Shown in pieces: positions 35,686-46,110 of a stretch of DNA of 64,000 bases. The first letter of the stretch is position 1. Each line of letters opens with the position of its first letter. The stretch is from Rostratula benghalensis (taxonomy: Eukaryota; Chordata; Aves; Charadriiformes; Rostratulidae): the NCBI GenBank assembly GCA_013399305.1, contig VXAI01000096.1, positions 364,802 through 428,801 of the forward strand. Direction: 5' to 3'. Below the pieces are notes generated by a model, which made no database searches, was not told the DNA's origin, and was given only the letters and a program-made list of their open reading frames with translations. A program made the position numbers and the translations under genes.

Positions 35686-38624
35686 CTGACTAGGAAACTG
35701 CAAGGACTCAATGGCTGAAAGCAGCAGCAGTGAGAGCAGGTGCTAGGAATGGTGTGCAGGGCATTTATTTCCCCACAGGAGCGTGTTTCATCAAGAGGCA
35801 GCTGGGGCTGGACAGAGTGGATGAGCACACAGCCCAGTAGTAGTGACAGCATCCTCCTCCTGCAGCAGCAAAGTCCTGCTGGTGGGAGAAGCTGACCCCA
35901 GCCTGATGGGCTATTTTTAGTCCAGTTCCCCAAAGAAATGGAGGTCACAAGCTCATGATGCTGCTTTCTTCCTCCTGGGCTGAACCCATGGGTTATCTCC
36001 AGCCACCTACAGCAAGCAGCGAGAAGCTTGGCAGAAAACTGAGGCCCTCAAAAGCTTTATGAATATTAACAGCTCTGCAAATGAGCTGTCTCACAGCCTG
36101 GGACCCGGCCCTGGCCCTGGTAGGAAGAGTATCCTCCTGATGCCTCTTCCCAGCGATGGAGAACACGTGCTCCTGTTTGCACTTGGGACATTTTCCCAGT
36201 CCCTGTGCCACCAGGGGTTTGTCTGCTGAGTAAATAGGGTAAGAAAGGGAGGAGGGTGTGCGCTGAGGGCTATGCAACATTCAACTGGATGAATTATTTT
36301 TGTCCCTGACAAATGTCAGAAGTGGCTTTACGGCTGCGTTGTTGCTTGCTTACTCTGCCACTGCCATGGTCTCGGACTTTAAACATCTTTTACTGATTAC
36401 TTCCTGTATTATTTTCCAGAAACCAAACTAAAGCTTACACAAGCACCCCTCATTATGCAACCCACCATTCAAGTTCTGTTTGCTGGGAAACAATATGTGT
36501 TTGGTTTTTTTCATTCTTCGGCCTTTTCACTGGGGAAAATTTATCCTTTCTACGTCTCATTGGATTTGTTTTTCCTTTCCAGCTCAGGTCTTCTGCCGAC
36601 CTCTTACTGCGCTGGTTCTGCTTCCACACCCCTGCTTGAACTTAAGGCAACTTGTCACACTGGACGTTAATGGGCACAGAGATATCGACTGCCACGTGCT
36701 GAGGGTAGTCATGCTCCTGTCATTTCAAAGGTCCTGAGGATTTGGTTCTCTCCTGTGACTAATTTGGAATAATTCTTGATATTTCCAATAGCCAGTACCC
36801 TCCCTGTATCTTAATTCTTCTCCTGCAGTACAGTATGTGTAGAGTAGCTGCTGTAAAAACTAGAAAGAAAAATTTGGCTTATAAACTGGTATGTAAGATG
36901 ATTCTGAGTGCTTTTAGTGAAGAAACTAGAAATGCAAGTAACGTTGTACTGTCACGTTATGGCTATTTATTAGTCAACATGTCATGTGTTGTCCGGCTCC
37001 ACACACACCCATTGGTTGCCTACTGCTGTTGGAAATGGTTCTGATGGCAGATTGTGGTGTTTCTAGGAGAGGCTGACACAGGGTCTGTGCCTACTTACTT
37101 GATGTCTCAAGGTAGTAATACAACCTAATACAGGATGAGAAAAGCTCTGTAGTGAAAATGCATATTTATTCAGTCCTAGCCCACAAGCCGCTTGTGGCGA
37201 GGCAGAGTCAGGGCACTGTGTTTTCCCTTGAGTAGCCCTCAGTGAGAAGGGGAGAACTTCACACACACAAATGTTAATCCACTTGAAGAGCAATGCCAAC
37301 CACTTGCACACAGGATAACCCAGCCATGGCTCTGAGTGTGCCAGGCAAAACACTGCCCTGTTTAGCTACAGAGAACAACTGCCCAGTTAATCCCACAGCC
37401 TGGTGGTGGGCAGTTTCCTCCTTCCTGCAGAGCACCTCACATGATAGAGGCAGCAACCACTTGGCTGGCTGGCCCATGGCTTCTTTAAAGGTAGTTTGGC
37501 TGCTTGAGAATTCAAATATTTCTATCATAATTCTTCTGAGAAGAGCAGTGTGCTCCAGTATGTGCTTAAGTGACTGGTGACTTCCAGTTGATGGAGCTGG
37601 TGATTTGCTTAACTTGACCTTCCATCTCCCCAATACGTGGTTGTTTGTGATATAATGGATCCCCAGCAGGGAATTTCAGAGTGGGAGGGTGCTAGGCAGT
37701 GCCATGAGGGTGGCCTGTTGCATCCATAAAACAGGGGTACCTGGACTGAGCAGGCTGTGAAAGCTAGGTTGTAGCACTTCTTGGGCACGCCTCTACCTGA
37801 AGGAAGCAGTTTAGTGCTTTGTGCTAGACTTCATGCCAATATTGACCTCTGAGTACATGTATAAACCCACAAAACCCATCCCCCTTGTTGAAAACATGCC
37901 CTTGCTATTCATAAGAACATTAGCTAGCATAGCAGTTAGGCAGAAGGCCCAAGTTTTCACAGGGGTTGCAAAAGCAGCAGTGATACTCTCTTACAATGAC
38001 TTCTGTCAGACCTGATTTATGAGATTGCCTCCTGATAAATCAGTTTCTACACTGAAGTTCTGGCTCTGAGCACAGTGGGGAGGGCAGAGCATGTAGACTT
38101 GAAGACACAGCCAGCCAGAGGTAACCTGCATCTACCACTTGCAGCAGTGAATGTGCCTTCCTTTCCCCACCACTGGCTTTCTAACCATCAAGCTCATTTA
38201 ATTCTATACACAAAGAGGGAATGCTCGTGCATGCAGCTATGAAGGGAGAATGTGGCAGTAGAGGGAGACAGCATCTAGGAGCCTGCACCCAACTACATGG
38301 CTGTATTGCACTCCTTAAGCAGGAGTCCACTAAAGTTTCAGTGTGCACAAAGTGCTACACCACATTTTTAAAAGCTTTCAGGTGGAAGCTCATGAGATGT
38401 AAGTATTATTTCTTTTCATAAGAAATAGACCCATCCCCTTGTTGTACACCAGGAAGTACCACTGAACTTCTTTTGGCATACACTCACTGAAGAGTTGTAA
38501 GCTCCTAAGACCACAGTTTTTATTCCACCAGCTGCCCTTCCAATGCCCAACACCCCAGTTTCACTTATGGAAGTTAAGTAGAGAAGCAGACAAGAGACAC
38601 AACTGGGCATAATGGCTCTAGAAA

Positions 38625-38630
38625 TTTATT
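38625..38630 (-). terminator. ALAS1: ALAS1 poly(A) signal
   Basis: A minus-strand AATAAA about 100 bases after the stop codon at 38730, followed within about 30 bases by a TTGTGTCTCTTGTCTG stretch. It gives a short 3' UTR of roughly 120 bases. Confidence 0.75.
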
Positions 38631-38729
38631 TTCAGAGCTTAGTGCTTCAACTATGATTAAAATACTTAAGCAATTTAAAAATGCTACTGACTGGGTGCTG
38701 GAACAGGACTACAATTAACACAACTCCTT

Positions 38730-38890
38730 TCATGCACTGACAGACACTAGTTTGCTCATGCCACTGAAGTAGGATCTTTCCCGTTCACTCATCAATTCAA
38801 AATGTAGGGGTCTTCTACAGAAGTTGCATTCAGCTGATGAATGTGGTTTCAGCTCCAGACCAACATCCTTCCACGTGGCCAGCAGTTTTT
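38730..38890 (-). CDS. ALAS1: ALAS1 terminal coding exon
   Basis: Residues 581-633: [40 protein letters not shown] and [12 protein letters not shown] before TGA at 38732-38730. This is the vertebrate-specific C-terminal extension of ALAS. The acceptor is CTAACAG. Confidence 0.97.
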
Positions 38891-41800
38891 CTGTTAGAAA
38901 CAGAAAAGTTAATCAAGATCAAGCCTTGAGACAGCAGATTGCTTTAGAGAAGCAGCAGCAGTGTCAGCATACCTGTTTTCCTAGCAAATGGGGAGGGATA
39001 GCAGGAATTCACTCTGACATAATTTGCCTCAAGTGAGGTGACTGAGCTGCAACTAAGCCTCAGCTGTCCTCAGGCCACTTCTTCTGACAGGATCAAGGAG
39101 CTACTTTCCCTGGACTGTTTAAGACATGCTAACAGCTCAGCAGAGGTGAGCAGATGTCTTTGGACTCCATGTCACAACTGAAGATTAGTTTGGACAGCAC
39201 TGGGGCTCTGCTCATGCAGAGGTGGCTGTGACAGAACTGGCTGGGTATGGAATTGTGCTGGCTTTGTACACTCTATTCTAGGTGGCACTACAGCAGCTGT
39301 CACATGTCATCCTCAAGGCAGGTTAAGCACAGAGTCATGTGCTATGTATGCTGCAGAAGTACCACTGTCCAGCTAGTGGCATCTAGAACTGAAGTGTTTC
39401 CTAGTCTCACCTTTAGGAGAAAAGCTAGACAATCTGGTACTTCCATTGCACTGATGCAAGAATCCACTTACCAAGAAAATAGCTCATCATCTGAGGAGTG
39501 TGGTGAGGTGTTGGGGCAATACGTAGCAGCTCTTCTCCACGGGGAACTGTGGGGTAGTTGATTGCTTGGACATAGATGCTGTGCTGGCTCATCAGCTTGT
39601 CACAGATCTCGGTGTTTTTAGCAGCATCTGCAACCTAAAGTTCAGAATCACAAGTTACAAGATCAACCAAAACATGCAAGGTGGCAGAACTTAGGTAGCC
39701 ACAAAAATTAATTAGGGCTAATTAGTTCTTCCTTGTGCCACTGTAAGTAGCATGTGTATTGGAATGAAGAGGCCAAAGCTTGTGCTGTAGAGCCCTCTGG
39801 ACATAAGAACACCATTGCAGCCCAGGCAGGTAGCTGTTGATCCCTGAGCTCTTGTTTTTATTAGCTTGTTAGCAGTCTCCTTGCTCTGTGTACTGTGAGA
39901 CTGGGGGTTTCATACACTTTGCCATTCTGCTTTACAACCTTTATAGGAGGCCGAGGTCAACTTAAGCTGGACTCTTAGCACATCACTTCCAAACGCTAGG
40001 AGAGATTTGAATTTTGTGAATGTTAACTAATACCTGATGGTGTAACGTGATCACAGACAGGAAAACAGGACACTTGGGGAAGGTCTGTGGTTTCCAAGTA
40101 CTCACCCTGACTGGAATGATGTGGCTGGGGCAGTGCACCACAGGCAGCCCCGCATCCATCAGCATCTGTCTCATAAGCTTCACATTGCGTTGGTGCTGGC
40201 GCCTGAGAACTTGCCCCTCTGCACTCTTCAGAGTCCGGACAGATTCTAGGGCCCCAGCTAAGAGCATGGGTGGCAGGGATGTTGTGAAAATAAAGCCAGC
40301 AGCATAGGAACGAACAGTGTCTATCAGAGAACTTGTACTGGAGATGTATCCTCCTACACAGCCAAATGCTTTACCTGTGGGGGGGGAAAAAAAAAAGAGC
40401 AACCAAGCTTATTCCTTTTATCCATTAGACTGGCTTGAAATATTATAGCCTTGTGTTTGAGGGAATGAGTGATTTATTTTGACTATGGACTTAATGTAGT
40501 CACGACAGGCAACAATTCTAGCCCCCCCTCCCAGCTAATCTTGTATTTACTCAGCACGTGTTACAGCTTTATTTTTAAGCCAATCCTGCTAACCTGGATC
40601 TAGTTATTACACAGCAAGGACAGTTTAAGACTCTCTCAGACACTCAAGTTTTGATTTTGGGGAAGACTTTATAAGCCAAATCATCAGGCATAGACTTCAG
40701 CAGCGGCCCCAAGAGTCAACACTAAGTCCCTCAGCAGATTTAAATTAATCTGTTTCAGGGATGCTAGAAATATCCTATGCTCCTGAAGGAGCACACAAGG
40801 TTGTTACTGTGATTGTGCAGCTGGTACCAACCCCACTTTCCAAACATTCAAGTACCAGAACAGATCCACAGGTAGAATTAGAGGGGGGGAAGTCTGATGA
40901 ATGCATCTGTTTCTATCAGGCTGTAGCCCAAGATCCTAAGTTTCAAAGCCATGAAGTTTCCTTGTAAATTTTATTTACATTTTGGAAGCTGTTTAAACAA
41001 CTTTCCAATTTGCAGCAGTAAACTTGCTCCTAAGCCTGCATTCTACTCAGATAATAGCAGTTGCTTCAGTTCTTGGCAAATCTCTTTACATAACTCCCCA
41101 TCTCAGGTTTCTAGATTAGGAGCACTCCACTTCACATAAAAGAATTAAGTACTACTAAATATAGAGTACTACGCTACTAGCATTCTCACCTGAATTTATT
41201 CTTGAGTTGTATAATATGCCACTGGAGGAGTTTTTGCTAGTTTGTTTAAAGGAAACAAAACACCACACCAATACTACCTTAATTTGTAAAGCAGTATAAG
41301 CAGCTTAACACCAGCTTTTCAAACTGTGGGCATACTTAAATCCTCTGGGCTTTTTGAAAAATCCTAGCCCCCAACAACCCTTAGGAAGTTCATGTGAACA
41401 GACCAATTTTGAGCTAACCCACTTAATTTGGTCACTCAGCAGCTTTGCTGCCTTAGCTTCTGTAAAAACACCAAGCTGTGCATACCAAGCGTTCCAGAGA
41501 TGATGTCCATTTTGTGCATGATTCCATCCCGGTCTCCTATACCACCACCTCGAGCTCCATACAGCCCCACAGCATGCACTTCATCCACAAAAGTGATTGC
41601 CCCATGCTCATGGGCCACGTCACACAGCTCTTCCAGAGGACAGACTGCACCTAGGAACCAAAGCAGTGACTGGCAGGTCAGGATTTGCTGTACTCAGCTT
41701 GGATAAATATCAGAAGTACCCCCTAACACCAGGCACTTCAGAAGACTATTTTCATGTAAACCCCTTCTAAACCTAAAATACAGACAACTGAGCACTAGCT

Positions 41801-44800
41801 GCACTGGAAGGAGAGAGAAGGATTTGATGTCAACTTACCATCCATCGAGTGAACTGTTTCAAATGCAACAATTTTAGGGGTAGATGGATCAGATTTCTTC
41901 AATAGTTCTCGAAGATGGTTGACATCGTTATGGCGAAATATGTGTTTTGGCACCCTGCTGTTTCGGATCCCCTGGATCATGGAGGCATGGTTCCCAGAAT
42001 CAGAGTAGATCTCACAGCCTGAGGGGACAGCCCAGTTATACTTGTGGTATAGAAAGCATTAACTGATTCCCAGCATTGCTTTATGTACAGGAAGTGTTCA
42101 GACAGCTCGGGCAGCATGTTCTAGAAAGTACTGCTCTTAATCAAAAGAGGATCACAAAGCAAGAATAATATTTAAGGTTTATTTTGGGTCTTTAACACAA
42201 GCTTGACCTTAAGGAAACACAGAAGGGTTTTTCCAAGTCCTTAATACATTTAACTCTAAGTTACAGAGGGAAGGAAGCTCACCCTCACAGGTGCAAGGAC
42301 ACTGAATTCCTGCTGTCTCATTTTCAGGTGGAATTTAAGTGTAAGAGCAGAAGACTCCGTGCTTTTTGCTTAATGCCTTCTGCAGTCCCTAGCTCCAAGA
42401 TCTCAATCTCAGTAAGCTGCTACTGTGACTTTCCCAAGTTGAATACAACATTAAAAATTTTTTGCTAAGCAAGTAGGATGAATCCTCACTTTGGATAGCC
42501 ATTTGTGAAATGTACTTCCAGCTGCTTAGAGCAGGGTTGTGGTTTTGTGGTAAACAAGAGGTGCAGTTTGAGATCTCACCTGGCAGCATCTTAGCTAGAG
42601 TGAAGAGTGTAGAGTCGTTGGCTACAAAGCAAGAGGAGAACAACAGTGCTGCATCTTTTCCATGAAGATCAGCTAGTTCCTTCTCCAAATCAACATGAAA
42701 CTTGCTTGTTCCTGAAATATTTCTTGTGCCTCCTGCTCCAGCACCATGTTGTTTCAGTGTCTCCCTATAGAGGGCCCAAAGTGAGGCATTAGCATTACTG
42801 TGTGGCACAGATGTACAAAGGTTCATTGCTGAAAACAGTCAAATACATAATTGGTGTTGCTCTAGAAAAGAGCTGGCTGCAAAAAGCAGCCGTAAGGTTT
42901 AATGTCTTTGAGCAACCTGCACATCTCAGGAATCTGATAAGCTAAGAAAACAGTTACCAAGTAGAGCTGCAATACACCATCCAGTTTATCCAGTAACATC
43001 TGCTCATTGCATCCTGTTCAATACATGGGGGCTGGACTAGATGACCTTTAGAATAGAAGTCCCTTCCAACCCAAACTATTCTATGATGATTCTATCATCT
43101 GGCAGCTTCTGAGCAGGGTCAGTGACAGACAGGTATACTGTAGCCCTGGGGCTAAATACTAAGTTACCTACTCCAGCTCACAAGAAGGCTGTAAGCTTAA
43201 TTATATACCAAGAATATCAGAAGCAGCTTATGTAGCATGGTACAGCAAAAAGTTCTTCAGAAGCCTTCCCACAAAAGCTTCTGTAGGGCACTATAGCTTG
43301 ACACAGCCTCTTAAGAGCACGGCTCTACTCACATAACTGCTCCACACACACGCGGGTGACGACTCATCCCCAGGTAATCATTGCTGCACCAGACAGACAC
43401 CTCTTTCTTGGTGATCAGAGAATCAGTATAGTCATCTGCCATGGGAAAGATCTGTGCCTTTCGGTTCACTGTTTTGAACACTCGGTAGGTGTGATCCTTC
43501 TTCTTTTCATCTATCTTTTTCTCAAAGAACTGATCATACTGGAAGGTTGAAACAGCTGGAATGAGACAGAAACTTAAGCACACAGGAAATAATCACAAGA
43601 GACTGGGCCTATGAGGGTATTGCCAGACAATCTTACATTTTGGCAAGTTATCCTGAAGCAGATGAGAAACACTTTCTGGTCTTTGCTTCAGCACAATATC
43701 CTTAAACTTCTTGAGCAAGCCACTCTGCTCTTGCCCTTCAGTCTCAGTGTTCCTCACTGTGGAAGTAGTTGGTATTTTGGCAAATTCTGTACCTATAGAC
43801 ATTGTAATAAATTGCAGTGAGCTTAATCAGTTTGAAACAAGATGAAGTTGAGTTCAGCAAAGCAAACATTTCAAGTAACTTCACTCTTTATTCTTTAGGA
43901 AGTACAAGCTGAATCCACACATCCCTGTTAGGATCTACTGTTTTATTTGCTTATAATTTTGCATTGTATGTAACTAAAGGAAAACCTTGCTAATCAATGA
44001 TAATACGTGGTTTCCTCACAACACAATTGGTTCATTATGACTCAGAAAACCACTACATTACAGCTACAGCATTTATCTGAAAGAGTTGGTACACACCTAA
44101 CTGAAGGCAGAGTTCTAGTTAGCCACTTCCTTTTAATTTCTAGTATTTTGTTCAGTTAGCACAGAATTTTTTTAATACTATGCCACAAAACAAAGAGAAA
44201 AGTAAAATAAAAGCTGAGACAGACAACAAAGCTTTACTGATATTGGTGAAAAGTTCCTTCCTTTGAAGGGACAGCCCTTCCGCATCAGGATTGTGAGCCA
44301 GCCAACACCCTTTAGTTCCATAAACACAAAAAAAAGTGTTAGCTTGCTTTCCAGCTTTGATTTGTGTTAGTACCTCGACCCAGTTTCCTTGATCTCTGGA
44401 TATACCACCTTTGTCTATACCAGTACCCTGGTACGGCTCTCTTCAGTTCTAAGCATCCACTCTGGGTGGAAAACAAACACCTTAATTCACACATTTAAAG
44501 AAAGCCTACAGTATTCCCACAGCATTTGCACCCGGGGGAAACGCTGCACAATATTGCAGATGTGCTATTGACACCTATGTTCTCCCAACAGCTTTTTGCT
44601 GCAGTGTCCCATAACCCTACCTGTGTAATTTCAGTGGGGACAGTTAGAGTTAGCACACTCTAGAGAAAAGCCAGGCACCAGAAGCTCTCAGAAGAAACCT
44701 ACACTTCAGCACACAGAATACGTACCTTTCCTGTCTGCCTGCATTTCTTGCACATCTTCTTGGAGTTCCAGGCTGGCTTTGCAGAAAACATTACTATTCT

Positions 44801-45835
44801 TGTGATTCATCTCAGCTGCCAGGAATGGGCATTTGGTAGCAGAGCTCTGGCCAGCACCAGCAGGTGGGTGGCCAGCAGGTGTCTGGGATCCATCTGTATT
44901 CTGTTGGGCCACCTCTTTGGCATTTTTGGCCTCTGAGGTGGGGAAGAGAAAGGAGAGCTCTTCAGCTTCGTCATTTTAATACAGTAACAAGCTTTTCTAT
45001 CCATTACCTTCACAATTTGTTCAGCACAGACTATTCACTGAGCAGCCAGATTTTTACCTATACAAGCACAAAATCCCCCTTAACACCCAAGGGGGTGTGT
45101 GGTTTATGGTTCCAGATGTAGCACCGTACCCTTTGAGGCCGAAAGGCAATACTCTCCTTCACTCCGACAGGAAAAACTTTTCTTTTGAGGATTTTAGCCA
45201 TTTTCAGCCACCAGCCCTTCCTCTGCCGGAAGTCTCAAGGCTGTCCCCCGAGCACCAGGGTAAGGCTGCCCCAAGGAATGTCACCGGGAGGGGTGAAGAG
45301 CCGCCCGGGCGCTGGAAACGCCAGTGGGCGATTCGGGATCGCGGATCCCCGGCAGGAGGTCGCCGCAGGGCGTCCTGACAGACCGCTCTCCCGTTTGTGC
45401 CCGTGCTTCATCACCACAGACATTTAAAAGATTAAGCAACCCTGATCTCGGAGCTGCCCATTCCAGAAGTTTCCTACTATGATATACGACGTTTGCATAG
45501 ATTTTTATTTTTTTTTTTTTTTCTTAAGGGCGAGTAGGTCACTAGGGAAGCTTCCCGCTACGGCTACCATCACCCAGCCTCACCGCGCACCCTGCGGACA
45601 GGCCCAGCCGCCGCTCCCCGACCCCCCCATGTCCGTACTCACCTCGGCGGGCGGCGGGGGTCTCCTCCTCCGCCTGCTGCCCGCGGGCGGCAGACGTGGC
45701 CAAGCCGCGGGCGGGGGCCGCCTCCATCATGCGGGGGCAGTGCTGGGCGTAGAGGAGCAGCGAGGGCCCAGCTTTCTGCAGGAAGGCCTGCGAGACGCGG
45801 GCCAGGAACGGGCAGCGCCGCACCACCGCCTCCAT
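38730..45835 (-). CDS. ALAS1: ALAS1, 5-aminolevulinate synthase, housekeeping (complete, 633 aa)
   Basis: A mitochondrial-matrix, PLP-dependent enzyme that condenses glycine and succinyl-CoA to 5-aminolevulinate, the rate-limiting step of haem synthesis. Ten exons join in phase: 45835-45643, 44932-44726, 43792-43637, 43555-43333, 42764-42580, 42018-41839, 41650-41486, 40374-40106, 39634-39472 and 38890-38730. They total 1902 bases, or 633 residues plus TGA; the chicken protein is about 635. Three Cys-Pro haem regulatory motifs occur: RRCPFLAR and QHCPRMM in the presequence and TKCPFLAA in the N-terminal extension. The catalytic core follows: [34 protein letters not shown] and GTLGKAFG with the Schiff-base Lys438. 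Start: ATG at 45835 has A at -3 and G at +4, with no upstream ATG in frame. The long Cys-Pro N-terminus, the Gln/Ser-rich linker and synteny distinguish it from erythroid ALAS2. Confidence 0.98.
39472..39634 (-). CDS. ALAS1: ALAS1 coding exon 9
   Basis: Residues 527-580: [39 protein letters not shown] and [15 protein letters not shown], with the conserved RIAPTPHH motif. The acceptor is CTTTAG and the donor GTAAGT. Confidence 0.98.
40106..40374 (-). CDS. ALAS1: ALAS1 coding exon 8 (catalytic Lys)
   Basis: Residues 437-526, beginning with the Schiff-base Lys438 right after the split Gly codon: [40 protein letters not shown] and so on to CPSHIIPVR. The acceptor is preceded by a C-run ending CACAG; the donor is GTGAGT. 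Confidence 0.98.
41486..41650 (-). CDS. ALAS1: ALAS1 coding exon 7 (PLP-binding Asp)
   Basis: Residues 382-436: [39 protein letters not shown] and [12 protein letters not shown]. The Asp of FVDEVHAVG (about residue 404) pairs with the PLP ring nitrogen. The donor is GTATGC. Confidence 0.98.
41839..42018 (-). CDS. ALAS1: ALAS1 coding exon 6
   Basis: Residues 322-381: [39 protein letters not shown] and [13 protein letters not shown]. The acceptor is CCTCAG and the donor GTAAGT. Confidence 0.98.
42580..42764 (-). CDS. ALAS1: ALAS1 coding exon 5 (glycine loop)
   Basis: Residues 260-321: [39 protein letters not shown] and [19 protein letters not shown]. The GAGAGG loop is a hallmark of ALAS. The acceptor is CTATAG and the donor GTGAGA. 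Confidence 0.98.
43020..43098 (+). mobile_element. CR1 LINE 3' tail
   Basis: A short CR1 remnant in ALAS1 intron 4. It contains GGACTAGATGACCTTTAGAA, CCCTTCCAACCCAAACTATT and the terminal ATTCTATGATGATTCTATCAT-like 8-mer tail. The tail orientation shows the element runs on the plus strand, opposite to ALAS1. Only the 3' end is present, typical of 5'-truncated CR1. Confidence 0.9.
43333..43555 (-). CDS. ALAS1: ALAS1 coding exon 4
   Basis: Residues 186-259: (S)[18 protein letters not shown], then [20 protein letters not shown] and [19 protein letters not shown]. This is the start of the catalytic domain, with the substrate-binding SNDYLGMS motif. The donor is GTGAGT. Confidence 0.97.
43637..43792 (-). 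CDS. ALAS1: ALAS1 coding exon 3
   Basis: Residues 134-185: (G)[18 protein letters not shown], then [20 protein letters not shown] and LQDNLPK. Two acceptors lie 6 bases apart (exon start 43792 or 43786); both are in frame. The upstream one matches the known chicken protein length. The donor is GTAAGA. Confidence 0.93.
44726..44932 (-). CDS. ALAS1: ALAS1 coding exon 2 (third haem regulatory motif)
   Basis: Residues 65-133: [20 protein letters not shown], then [19 protein letters not shown]. The CPF is haem regulatory motif 3, which stays on the mature enzyme. The acceptor is CCTCAG and the donor GTACGT. Confidence 0.95.
45643..45835 (-). CDS. ALAS1: ALAS1 coding exon 1 (mitochondrial presequence)
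   Basis: Residues 1-64 plus one base. [20 protein letters not shown] is an amphipathic, basic mitochondrial targeting segment, and CPF and CPR are haem regulatory motifs 1 and 2. It continues [19 protein letters not shown]. The donor is GTGAGT. Confidence 0.96.
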
Positions 45836-45939
45836 CCTCACCGCCGAGAAGGGGGAGCCCGGACGTGACGTTAAGGCGGGAAAGGGGACCACCGAGGGCA
45901 CGGGAAGCCGCCGCTGGTACCGGCTGCTCCGCCGCCGCC

Positions 45940-45947
45940 TATATAAA
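45940..45947 (-). promoter_or_regulatory. ALAS1: TATA box of ALAS1
   Basis: It reads TTTATATA on the ALAS1 strand and TATATAAA on the other, about 105 bases upstream of the start codon, placing the transcription start near 45905-45915 and the 5' UTR at about 75 bases. The motif is a better TATA match on the plus strand, so divergent initiation is possible. Confidence 0.65.
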
Positions 45948-45962
45948 GCCCCGCCGGGCAGG

Positions 45963-46013
45963 GCGCAGGCGCGGTGCGGTTCCTTCGCCGCCGTCGCCGC
46001 ACGGCGCAGGCGC
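45963..46013. promoter_or_regulatory. ALAS1: Paired NRF-1-like sites
   Basis: Two identical GCGCAGGCGC decamers sit 41 bases apart just upstream of the TATA element. The motif resembles the NRF-1 palindrome with one central deviation. NRF-1 links ALAS1 to mitochondrial biogenesis in mammals. Confidence 0.6.
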
Positions 46014-46076
46014 GGGCCGGGCTTTGAGGGGCCGGAGGCGGTGACCGCGGGGAGCGGTGGGCGTTTGCTGCTGTGA

Positions 46077-46110
46077 GGGGCTGAGGGATCTGCGGGGCTG
46101 AGGGATCTGC
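46077..46110. repeat. 17-bp perfect tandem duplication
   Basis: Two identical 17-base copies of GGGGCTGAGGGATCTGC lie upstream of the ALAS1 promoter. Confidence 0.95.

Larger units (their letters stand above)
31235..38605. other. TWF2-ALAS1 intergenic region; TLR9 absent
   Basis: No coding exon is supported. The two flanking genes are convergent. In mammals TLR9 lies here; no long open frame with leucine-rich repeats or a TIR domain is visible on either strand. The region contains an A/C-only tract (32193-32335), a CCCAT-rich patch near 33095-33150 and an ATT microsatellite near 35655-35680. Confidence 0.75.

Noticed and set aside
45836..45901. 22-codon upstream extension of ALAS1
   Set aside because: The open frame continues upstream but begins with GTG, not ATG. 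The ATG at 45835 has a strong context and matches the known N-terminus.
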